NCBI GenBank assembly: GCA_018524725.1
Contig: JAEUWP010000029.1
Coordinates: 62,001-126,000 of the forward strand
DNA: 64,000 bases
Direction of reading: 5' to 3'
From: Podaxis mareebaensis
Taxonomy: Eukaryota > Basidiomycota > Agaricomycetes > Agaricales > Agaricaceae
The notes under the pieces were generated by a model. That model had not been told where the DNA came from. It saw only the letters and a program-made list of their open reading frames with translations, and searched no databases. The position numbers and the translations under genes were made by a program. Numbering within the stretch: the first letter of the stretch is position 1; the number at the start of each line of letters is the position of its first letter. Of the stretch, positions 22,377 through 32,637 are shown piece after piece.

Positions 22377-25337
22377 ATGACGCGCCAGCTGCGACCGCGC
22401 AAATCCCAACCAAGCTATGCCTTGATGGCAGGCTTCGACTTTGGCGACGAATCCACCGAGATAGCCGCTCAGGCAGGGCCGTCCACATCAGGCCTCATGG
22501 AAATGGATGACGGATCTAGCGGTTCCGAGTTCTCTCCCGAAAACGACAAGGACGCCACTGAGCAGATGCAACGAGACGCAGAAGACGACGAGGAGTTGAT
22601 GCAAGAAGCCGACGCCCACGACAAAGACGACCCCGAGGATGACGAGCCGCAAATGAACTTGATTTCCGACGTGGATGTCGATTCCGTCAAAGTCATACAG
22701 TCAGCCTCGACGTTCAAGGGGAAGGGAAAAGCCGTGGCGAAGAAAGGGAATGGACACCCGAGCTTAGGGACTGCCCCGACGAGAACGAGGAGGCAGATGT
22801 ACACACTCCCGACGCCAAGCGTACACCATCGACACCGTGCCGTTCCGCTGTACAGACGCGACGGACGCGTTGAACGACTCAAGCAGCCTCCAGAGCTGTT
22901 CAAGTCACCTATCGTTGTGATGACAAACAGTATCATTCAAAACAAAGTCATGGAGCGGGTGAATAAGGCTTGGGGATATAATACTGGTCCCGGACCTCTG
23001 TGGGAGATGGCTGAGGATCGGAGCTGGTTCAAAGAGTCAAAGCTTCTGGGACGCGATGGTGACGGGGAGGCGGCGAGAAGACCTATGGTGCATCGCGACG
23101 TTAGGGTAAAGAATGGTTGGAAAATCCTTACCAAGGAGTATGTACGTTCATTTCGTCGTACGCTGACTTACGGCTGTTGCTGATCCCCCGTTCACTCCAG
23201 GGAAGCTGCTCCTTATTTGCCCACTGATACGATCACTACAGAAGAAGGCCATCTGAAACCTCCTCCACCGTTGATATGCTACTTTGGACCTCATGATGCG
23301 CAAACGCGAGTAGAGATGCAGATGCTTGACGCGCATCCCATGGGTATGCAACTCAATTTGTTTCTCTTCATTGTGTTAATGTTTCCTTACCCCTCAGCCA
23401 ATTTCCTCCCGGAAAGTAATGCACACGTCTTTAATCCTGGTGCACCCGCTTGGGCCATCGACTGGTGCCCGATTCACCACGATGATCGACCAGGTGAGCA
23501 AACAAACCATTATTTACAAGTGCTACTGATCCTGGTGTTTCTATGTAGAGCGCGGATTCAAGCAGTATCTTGCCGTGGCTCCCTTTCCTTCGAGTTCGCA
23601 TTCACCTGAGATCGGAGTCAAAGTCCTTCGTCCCTCGCATGCATGCATACAGATTTGGTCATTGTCCCAAGGACCAAGTGTCGCGAATGGTGATGGCACG
23701 AGTACAGGTAAGCCGAACGTCGGAAGGATGAGATGCGAAATGGTACTGTGTATTGAGGACGGCTCGGCTCACGACCTCAAATGGTGTCCTCTGCCCAGCC
23801 ATGATATGGTACGTTTATTGCTTTCACAGTGGACACTCGTCTGACACAGTTCTACAGTGCCCCGACACAAACAAGCCACGGAAGCTGGGATTACTTGCTG
23901 GCACCTTTGAAGATGGTTCCCTGTCGATCTATGTTGTTCCCGAGCCCGAAGATATGAGGACCGCGACAAGCGAACCATCTTCACCCGTCTGTGGTTCGTA
24001 TAATCTTCCCTCTGGAGCAACGTGACATTGACGCTCCTACTCCAGCCAAGTTACCAATGCCTATCATACGCGTTGAACTGGAAGAAACCTCATGTTGGTC
24101 TTTGGACTGGGCTAACAGTGAGGTGGTGGCCGTAGGAACAACGAACGGTGAGGGATCATCATCTCTCGTCTCACTTGACACTAACGACCCTGAGTCGGTA
24201 AGGTGTCATCGCGGTATATGACATCGGTCCTGCGCTTCGGGGATCTGCTGGAGCAGGTACGTTTAGTTTCTTTTGCCTCAGCGACATCACCGTCACATCT
24301 GGATGTTATCCTTCAGATTCACCCCCTGTAACCGACCTTCTACCTACACATTACATCACTGTTCATCAATCCGCAATTCGTGCTCTTGCATGGATCAGAA
24401 CGCCACCCAGCTCAGCGTCAGGCGCCCCCAAGCTCGACGAAGATCCAACCGTAATTGCAAGTGGGGCCTACGACGGTATGGAGTGCTTGACGGATATCCG
24501 AGAGGGACACGGAAGTGTCATGAATCGCACTAGAGGTTCGCATGTCAGCGTCCTTCATACAAACGAGAAGCTAAAGTGTATCACTAGACGTGATCAGTAC
24601 GATGTCCTACTCCCCTTATGGCGGCGGACCTGTAACGATCGACCACGAAAACATTGTAAAAGCATACTCTGCCTCCCCTAGTATGCTTGGACGCGGCCAC
24701 ACATTATTAGAACCCCAGGGACCAGTGTGGAGTGTGAGCTCGTCGTCGTGGCATCCTCAGCTTAGTGTTGGTTCGGCGGATGGTTCATGTCTGACAACGA
24801 ACATGCTGCGGTCTACGAGGCGATCTGGATCTGTGGTAAGTCATTTTGTTTGGAATTTGAGCAGGGAATATGGCGCTGAGAAGCGTAACAGCCGTTCTTC
24901 GTGCACAAGATATATCAGATGGATTTCAGGAGAAAGACAGGGGAGTATCGAATGTTAGATCGGTTCTTGCCACAGGTGAGCCTTCCCTCCAACCCATCCC
25001 CTGAAATGGGCTCATCATGGCTCAGGAAACCCAAGATCGCCCGGCAGCCATCAAAGCCAAATCATCCTCCAAGACTGAGAATGCCAAGGCACCTACGTTG
25101 GGAACTGGCGCTTGGCCTCAACAAGTAGCGGTACACAAGGTGACGTGGAACAATGGGAATGGACTCGCTGCGTGTGGGTTGCTTGCGTCTGCTACTTCGT
25201 CTGGACTTTGTAGGGTTGATAACCTTTGGGGGAGGTGGATGAGAGATAAGGTGCCGTATGGTGGAATCCAGCAGATTAGGAAGGAAGGGGTGGAGGATGA
25301 CATGGATGTGGATTCGGAGGAGAGTGCCTCTGAGTGA
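22377..25337 (+). CDS. TFIIIC WD40 subunit (Tfc6/Sfc6-like)
   Basis: Eleven exons close in phase to 804 residues: 22377-23137, 23201-23343, 23398-23493, 23549-23808, 23858-23993, 24046-24147, 24203-24256, 24317-24535, 24588-24835, 24892-24975, 25026-25337. The N-terminus (1-150) is acidic and low in complexity with short basic stretches such as KGKGKAV. The rest reads as a degenerate WD40 propeller: IQIWSLSQGP, LLAGTFEDGSLSIY, CWSLDWANSEVVAVGTTNG, IRALAWIRTPP, VWSVSSSSWHP and a final block before an acidic tail. Layout and length fit the tau91/TFIIIC110-type subunit that helps TFIIIC bind the B box of tRNA genes. The family call rests on overall architecture and is less certain than the gene model. 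It converges on the cis-prenyltransferase gene, whose stop is 134 bases away. Confidence 0.72.
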
Positions 25338-25396
25338 GGTGGACATCTCGAATAGCGCTTCAGGCATTGAAATGGTTGTATACTGGAGTGGAAGTG

Positions 25397-25402
25397 AATA
25401 AA
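25397..25402 (+). terminator. AATAAA polyadenylation signal of the TFIIIC-like gene
   Basis: AATAAA lies 60 bases after the stop at 25337 in AT-rich sequence. It also lies within the likely 3' untranslated zone of the convergent cis-prenyltransferase gene, so the two transcripts may overlap at their ends. Confidence 0.45.
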
Positions 25403-25471
25403 TTAAGATTAAAATGACATGATAAAGATCGACGATGTAATATGAGTCCGATGCCTAGGGAAGAAAGAGCT

Positions 25472-26555
25472 CTATGCGGATATCCGCTTGCTCCAGATTT
25501 TGCGTTGATAGTCTAGTATAATGGGTATAAAGTCCCAAAGGCCAAAGTCAGGCCAATATGTCGAGGTAAACTGGATTTGTGTATTCTCGCAACACTAGGG
25601 AAACGTCAGCGGATCCCCCAAATGAGATGATGACGTGGAAGTATAAACGAACCTGCCAGAGGAAGAAGTCACTGAGTCGTTTGACTCCACTTGTTCTGAT
25701 GAGGATATCAAGCGGAGGACTGCCTCTTGCAGTCGTCATAAGATGTTTCTCAATTTCCTCCTTGGTGAAGTATCTATCGGAGATCATTGTCTATGAGTTG
25801 GAGAGTCGGGAAAAAAAAGAGAAACGCACGTGTCGGGGTCAACGTTACTTGCTAACGCAGTTTGTACGGTTTCTTCGATAGCTGTTGTCATCTCATCTCG
25901 GGATGTATAGGGCATACATAGATTGAAGATGGCTCTGTTATATACGTCAACTCGAGCGAACGTAAAGCATGAGCGCATGGACATACCGGTTGTTATGTCG
26001 TGTCATCTTTTCTGCTTTCCGTACCGCATCCTGCACATTTCGAGGCAAAAGTTCCACTCGACCGATAACATTCAATCGAACACCATATTCATCAAGCAGG
26101 TCCCTGCGCAGCGGGGGCGTATGGGTTTAGTGCAGTCAGAGGAACAAAATAAGCCTGCATACCCTTTGTTACAAAGTTCCAAGAGCTTTTCCTCAGCGAG
26201 AGCCATAAGTGCATCAACCTCTTCTGGAGGGCGTTTGAAATTCTCAATCGAGAAGGCATATGCAGAAACACAGTGGATATTCATTTGGAGACACACATCC
26301 AACATCTAAGCGTATATGGTCAATTAACTACACACGTAAATAACCGGGGGTTCATACCCTGTGGAGAGCGTCAAATCCAGCAACATGTCCCTGCTGGACT
26401 TTCTTGTTATGTATTCGTGCATAGCGCCGGTTCCCATCCATGACAAAGGCGATATGTCTTGGCACTGGCCCTGCAGCGAGAATAGCGAGAAAGCATTTTT
26501 GTGCCTTTGCGACGATTTTGTTGAAGATCCATCGGAGGCCACGTCGTACAACCAT
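25472..26555 (-). CDS. RER2: cis-prenyltransferase (dehydrodolichyl diphosphate synthase)
   Basis: Six exons (26555-26358, 26305-26163, 26103-25987, 25934-25826, 25790-25653, 25594-25472) close in phase to 275 residues, typical for the family. Catalytic motifs are intact: [11 protein letters not shown] with the metal-binding Asp at residue 40, [12 protein letters not shown], the isopentenyl-diphosphate-binding [16 protein letters not shown] (RTSG at 221-224), and the C-terminal WPDFGLWDF. The enzyme extends farnesyl or geranylgeranyl diphosphate with cis-isoprene units at the ER, making dolichyl diphosphate for N-glycosylation, O-mannosylation and GPI anchors. The N-terminus has a short amphipathic/hydrophobic stretch but no clear signal peptide. 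The exon 4 donor used is GTTTCT, chosen because the nearby GTGCGT gives a stop. RER2 and SRT1 paralogues cannot be told apart here. Confidence 0.92.
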
Positions 26556-27742
26556 GAGTGTAGAGAACAAGTAGATATCGTGGGAAGTGTGTCGTCACGG
26601 CTGCGACTCCGAATGTTGTTCCTAAGTTGTTCCCTTATCCCTCCCGGCGTACTCGGACTCGTCTACGTGGTGAAGGGGCGAGCAGACGTGGCAATGCCCA
26701 GGAATAAGGTAGTGAGTGTTTGAGAGAGAAGATGAGAGAAGATGAAGAATACCCAGATGGCCAACAAACCCTTGTAAGTCCTCATTCAATCTCAAGATTT
26801 CATTTTGATGATGGTTTATTTGGCAGTAATTTAACAGGGAAACTTTGAACCCAACGACCACTCAGATCTCAGGTCTCAGGCTGGCTGTTTCCTCGACGTC
26901 TTGCTGTTCGGAGATCCCCAAAGACAAGACACAAACGACTAGAATGGTGTTGCGGACTCCTCTGCATCAAATGGGAGCCCTGACGCTCCGGTGAACTGTC
27001 CGGCTTGTAGGTATGACTGCCTCCCCCCTCGTCTGTGGGTGATAATAACAGATGCATCTCAGAAATATACATTATGCCTGTTCCCCCTTTCAAGTCGTTA
27101 ATGATTAACAAGTGCTAGAGAAACGAATGCAACCTTAGACTAACGTGAACATTGTTGGTCAATTTCCCGAAGTCACTGGTGCCTCTTTTAGAGATTTACT
27201 GTCTTTGGTCTGTGCGTCTTTGGTGGGAGCTGAACAGTGTTCAGAAACGTCGAGGTAACCTATGCAGTTGGACAGGCAATAGCGTTGGGCAGTATGGCTT
27301 CGGCTGCATGTTCCACTCTTTGCGTTGTTATATCTGATTCTTTCCGGGTTACACGATAAAAAGAACGGATGCGCGGTCTCTCTGTTTGCTCAAGGCTGTC
27401 CCTGTATCGGCTTCCGCAGGACTCAACCACACATCTCTATATCGTTTCAATAACACAGCTGATCTCGATCTCCAACTCCTGTATCCGCAGAGAAATTTAT
27501 ACAGAAGAAGGTCGAAGGAATTCGAGAGCCTACAGATCCATCCCGGCGGCGCGAAACAGTTTCCTGTTTCCTCCGAAGAAAGTTTCGAACGCCATACGCG
27601 AGGTACGTTGGCAGATACAATAGATATTCTAGCTGCTAATCACACTTAGTTTGATCCTATCGCAACGGCGGGCCTGAGCTATGGAACAAGCTCCACGTCA
27701 ATTAGCTTCCGATTAGTGATGGATTCCGCCCGAACCGCAATA
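26556..27742. other. Intergenic region, no gene recognised
   Basis: This is upstream of the cis-prenyltransferase. It presumably holds its promoter. A plus frame at 27386-27649 lacks family features. Nothing else can be supported. Confidence 0.5.
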
Positions 27743-29126
27743 TCACCCTGAAAGGTCGCCTTCGAGATTGGCTCGACACTGGATGTATGGAGTCCAAGAC
27801 GGTTGGCCTGCTCCGACTTCGTGATAAGCTATCTCTACCAACCTTGTCCTGTCGTTATCCTTTGATCTGACTCGTGACGACAGAAATTGTGACTCTACAC
27901 AGTTGTAGGAACGGTCTTGGCCAAGAATGGTGGCGGGCTGCTTGACGATAAGGTCGGCACCGATAGCTAGATCGACGACTTGGACAATCACAGGAACCTG
28001 CTTCTGATCGGAGGGCTTCTTGGCGTCAGGGCCCCATTTTGGCATTGCCTTATCTTGATGGCACGAATACATCTACTCGGACCATACTTGTGCTAAGGCT
28101 ACCGTTTTTCCACGTCAAACATCCTTCAGTGCTATGTGGCTTACCATCGCACATCGACTTCCCTTTCCGTGGAATGATCCCACAAAGAATCCGAAGTCTA
28201 CCCTGCCGGCCATACGGTACCACTCTGTTCAGGAGTCTCGCCGAAGAAGTCTTAAATGGTCTTCACGATATTCCATCCGTATGTGTAGGCCTATTTTGAA
28301 CCGTGATTCACGGTTGTGACGAAAGTGGTGGTTCCCAAAGAAGGCCCGGAGGCCTGCTTAACACTCTCGAGCGGCTCGACTTGGAGCACTCGCAATGTTG
28401 TCTTCCCCGAGGAGCCAGCAATTCGTACTAATGGTCCATCCGTGTGGATACAGCGGCAGGAGAACTGCAGACGCAGCTGGAATTGTAGAATCAAGTTCCA
28501 GTGTCTCTTATATTTCTGTATCCTGGGGATGCCGCTTCGAAACTGCTGCGGCGAAGCACAGGATACAACTCTTGCTGGTGCAGTAACTCTCGTGGGGTAA
28601 CTAATTCTTTGCGCGGAATGCACCGAGTCCCTTGAACTTGGACCAGATTTATGGGTTCCGAAACGACTTCAGTTCTGCGCCAAACCTTCTGAGATCCCTT
28701 CTTTGGACAAATGAGGACATTCGTCACTGACACCGCAAAACAACAGTACAACTCGCCGAGGCGTGATGGCATACCAAGTCTGCAAAGCCCTGCTCTGATA
28801 TCCGCGATCTCGAATATTTTGGGATCGCGTGTATTCCAAATAACGGTTCTCAACTGGCGCAGGCGCGTTTGGAACACAGTTATGAGGAGCAATCTTCTGG
28901 CGGGATCCTTCAACGAAGACCCTATGGTGAAGAGCTGGAAGGCGCATACTTGCTCGGTTGGAGGTACAAATTTGTCGAACATGTTAAACTTAGTCATGCC
29001 CTTAACGTCGATTTTAAGCTTGGCCGGTGTATGTACTTCTCGGCATAAGCGCAGTTCAACCGCGACCAATAAATACTGACTATCACATAGGCTGAGAATA
29101 CTAAAAGCTCTCACCGCACTTGTCAA
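27743..29126 (-). pseudogene. Uncharacterised, interrupted coding-like region
   Basis: Several adjacent minus-strand segments look coding but lie in different frames. They include KIDVKGMTKFNMFDKFVPP near 29000, VFVEGSRQKIAPHNCVPNAP near 28900, ESVKQASGPSLGTTTFVTTV near 28340 and KQVPVIVQVVDLAIGADLIV near 27980. Some junctions have plausible introns, such as the GTATGC to CATAG stretch near 28920-28960, but I could not build one continuous model. It may be a decayed gene, or a real gene with introns I mis-set. I recognise no family. Confidence 0.3.
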
Positions 29127-30033
29127 TGATGCGGCCTGAAGGCTTAAGCGCTCGTCATAGCATTTAGGTCTGTGATATCACGAAGCACACTCTATTTTCA
29201 TATCCCTACTCTGCTCCACACTTGCCGCACCTCTTTGGAACTACCTCACGACGGAAAATCATTCACCCGCCTTCCAGCCGGAGAAGCGTAACGAACACGC
29301 CAGGCTACGGTGAGGGATCTGCCACGAGGAGAGGTGTTCGGACACAGGTGTGTGCTTTCTTAGGCACCATACAGATGTATTAATGCGTTTGAAAGGAACA
29401 ACTTTTGCTGGACGAGAGCGAATTGATGGTGTGTGCGGATACTTCGTGGCCACCCATCGGGAGAATAGTTTCTGAGAGCGGCAAAAGGGTGACTGAAGAA
29501 TTGTTACATTCACAACAGTTGGGCCATGGATGGTTACTGAGCTCCCCTACACAGCCGTAATAGCCTATACAGCTAGCTGCCATTGCAGGACTTCAACCCA
29601 ATTGGATATGGTACGATTTGATTATGGGGTCAATTAATGCGGCAGAAACTCAAATATCCATTTATGTGGGTCGATCACCCTCCATCTTAATATATGTATC
29701 TGACCCTCTACCCTTATTCCATAAACTCAACTTGAGGATTTCAGCTCGCTTCACTAGAGCATCATGTTCGACTCTATTGCCTTCGCTGATTGCTTTTGAA
29801 TAGATGGGGAAGCGTAACGGACACCATGATGGCGACCCCTACTTTCCCAGAAGCCTAGCAAAGCGCCCTTGATTGGTTCCTGAAATGATTCGCAAGCCAT
29901 ATATATCTCGAACCTTGGAGGATTGGAGACGCCGCTAATTGCACCAGCTTTGTCATCCTGCCTTCTGGACGATGGACTCTCGCTGGATTGGTGACATGAC
30001 ATTAGTTCAGCAACTTAGGCGTCGTCCGATGCC
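29127..30033. other. Intergenic region upstream of the P450 gene
   Basis: No gene is recognised. The right end contains the probable promoter of the P450 gene. Confidence 0.5.
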
Positions 30034-30043
30034 TATAAATATA
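30034..30043 (+). promoter_or_regulatory. TATA box of the P450 gene
   Basis: TATAAATATA lies 55-64 bases upstream of the P450 ATG at 30098, a good match to a TATA element at a typical distance. Function is inferred from position. Confidence 0.5.
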
Positions 30044-30097
30044 CAAGGAGAACGACTTAAATACCTCTACTGACCCTAATGTTCCCAAGATAAGACA

Positions 30098-32565
30098 ATG
30101 GAACTCACGCCTTCACTTCACCTCAGAGCGTTTGTCGCTTTGCTACCTACGTTGATTCTCTCTATTGTCCTAGTTCCTCTCTCCATTGTTTGTTTTAGCG
30201 TCATTCTTACAAGACTTGCGCTGCTCAGAAAGCCTTTACCCCCTGGCCCTTCGCTTCTAACTCGTTTGCTCGACAGATGGGGAGGGAAATCTCTAGTGAT
30301 GAGGCTCACACGCTGGGGTGAACAGTATGGTTCGTCGCGAGTATTCCTCGATGAGTCGTTGACATCTGAGCCCAAGTTCTCAGGAGATGTAATGTCTCTG
30401 ATGGATTTTGTGCACCTGGGAGAACCCACAATAGGTTTTATAGCTACTACTTTTGGACGTTACAAAGGCCACTGAGCAGGATACTCTAGTCCTCGGAAGC
30501 CCCAAAGCTGCAATTGACCTTCTCGAGAAACGCGGAAACATCTACTCCAGTCGACCGAGGAATATTCTTGGGTAAGTCAACTTCTTTGTGTATCAACCAC
30601 CTAGGCTTTCTTAATGCTTTCAGTGGCGAAATATGTTACCGAGACTCAAAGGGGACGCTTATGCAGATGGGACCGAAGCTGAGAAAATTCAGAACCGTAT
30701 GCCTATTAATACACCTCTGCCACAGTTAGCTGAACCCCTTGTATGCAGCTCATGAGTGTGACTATGGGTGTAGATCCTTCAAAACAATTCAGGTCACTGG
30801 AAAACGTTGAGTCCAAAATTTTGTTGCGAGACTTGATCCTGGAAGAAAGTGTGGACAAGTATCGGAACCACGTTGAAAGGTGGAGATATGGCCAGCTTGA
30901 AGCTCGAAAGGTGGTAGCTGCTTACATTATGTCCATCCGCAGATCTATATACTCGGTTGCATTCTTCACGGCCTATGGTCAGCGTGTGAAGGCACTAGTG
31001 GGAACTGATCTCCTTGAATTCTTCATCGGGTTATTACGCTGTACGTCACACAACATCTTTAATCAACGTCATACATTCAAAGCCGACAACAATTTGTTCA
31101 CAGTTTTCAGGAGGTAGGCACACGAACAAGAATATCCTGATAAAGCTAGCTGAAGAATGCCTCTGTCCCCTTGCATAGACATTCGTGAGCTGTTCCTGTA
31201 TGGAGTGTAAATTGAGGCTGATCGATTTCCGCCTAGATTGCCAGGGAGGGACCTGGTTGATCACGTACGGACGAAATAAATATTTTGCTCAAACTGGTGC
31301 CACTCACAAGTACTGTAGTTTCCTGTCCTCTTGCGCCTTCCGGTGAGGCATTTCATACGAACGCGTATCAAAAAGAACTCAAGCCAAGTAGCATTCATTG
31401 CAATGGTTCCGCAAAGAGCCTGAGAGGCGCGGCGACATAGAGGAGCTTTTCTTTAAGTCCTGTCTCTATCGGACTAAAAGTGCAGTCAGCAAAGGACTAA
31501 CTTCCATCTGTTCTGCTGCGCGTGCCCTGGAGAGGCAATCAAAATTGGGTCTCAGTGACGTTGAAATTGCATTTATGGCTGCAGCACCTTACTCCGCCGG
31601 TATTGCAACGGTATGATTCACAAATGCGATTCACGAATGAAGTTGCAGCTCAGCATTTTCAGACTCTTAGATCATTTGAAGCCTTCACAGGTGAGCATAT
31701 TGAGAATCAATTTGTATGGCTTCCTCAGATGATAATGCCTCAAAGCTGCGATGGTTTTGAACCCTCAGGTGATGAAGAAAGTTCAAGAAGAAATTGACGC
31801 AGTCGTCGGTCCTCAAAGAATGCCTAGTTTCGAAGATTTCGATTCCCTGCCCTACGTCCGGGCTACCATCAAGGAAACTTTGCGGTGAGCTGCCAGTTGG
31901 ATCCCCTCTACTCAGCTAAACAGCGAATAACGGACAGCTGGCATCCAGCCATTCCCCTCGGTCTTCCTCATGCGGTTACAGAGGACGATGTTTATGATGG
32001 CATGTTTATTCCTGCCGGAAGTACTGTCATCGCAAACATTTAGTGAGTGGCAAAGTCCTCTCGGGGAATGGATCTAACGTTCATCCGTTGAAGTGCAATC
32101 ACACGAAACCGCGAGGTTCGAGTTGCAATTGTAGATACGTGGCTAGGGCTCACATTCTCTCTAGCTCTTCCCAGACCCTGAGAAGTTCAAACCTGAGCGG
32201 TTCCTAGACAAAACTGATCCAATTTTCAAGAACTACAGCATAACATTTGGCTTCGGACGTCGAATCTGTCCCGGACAACATATAGCCTCCGATCAACTTT
32301 TCTTGCTCGTATCTAGGTGAGTAGAAATGTTGTTGCTGTTTTCACCTTGAGGAGGCTGAGGTGGAGGACTAGGGTTCTATGGGCATTTGACATCCTTCCG
32401 CTCGATGGCAAGTTGGATCTCTTGGGCCAACCAGCTCAAGACACGCCGGTCCATTTGCCTTACAAGCTTGTCCCCAGGGCGGATCATGTGCGTTCCATCA
32501 TCATGGAAGAAGCTCTGATGGCGGAGGAAGAAGCCAAGGCTTGGGAATGTTACAGTCCTAGCTGA
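30098..32565 (+). CDS. Cytochrome P450 monooxygenase, middle exons unresolved
   Basis: The ATG at 30098 begins an N-terminal membrane anchor (residues ~10-40) followed by PLPPGPSLL. Exons 30098-30340, 30444-30571, 30624-30696, 30749-30879 and 30943-31040 join in phase and give LVLGSPKAAIDLLEKRG, IYSSRPRN, HVERSIYSVAFFTAYGQRV. A later exon from 31392 gives LQWFRKEPERRGD and LSDVEIAFMAAAPYSAGIAT (I-helix). The next exons give NPQVMKKVQEEIDAVVG, the ExxR helix (KETLR), FKPERF and the haem-binding FGFGRRICPGQ, with cysteine present. The segment 31041-31391 should encode roughly 40-60 residues, but I could not splice it in phase. The I-helix acid before Thr is replaced (AGIAT). It may therefore be functional with odd introns or an early pseudogene. 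P450s of this kind act in secondary metabolism or detoxification at the ER; the substrate cannot be predicted. Confidence 0.75.
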
Positions 32566-32637
32566 GGCATCACTGCGTCGAGAAATACGAGAAGATAAAC
32601 AAACAGCCAAATCGAATTGTTGCTGTAGTACGTAGTG

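Noticed and set aside
24478..24540. Extra intron (GTATGG to GCACTAG) in the TFIIIC-like gene
   Set aside because: Splicing it brings in a stop; reading through keeps the frame and joins correctly to the next exon.
30330..30480. Apparent frameshift early in the P450 gene (GFIATTFGRYKGH then TGA)
   Set aside because: Using the donor at 30341 and the acceptor ending at 30443 restores the frame without any mutation.
31680..31760. Apparent one-base insertion in the P450 before NPQVMKK
   Set aside because: An acceptor at CTCAAAG gives AAMVLNPQVM in phase, so no insertion is needed.
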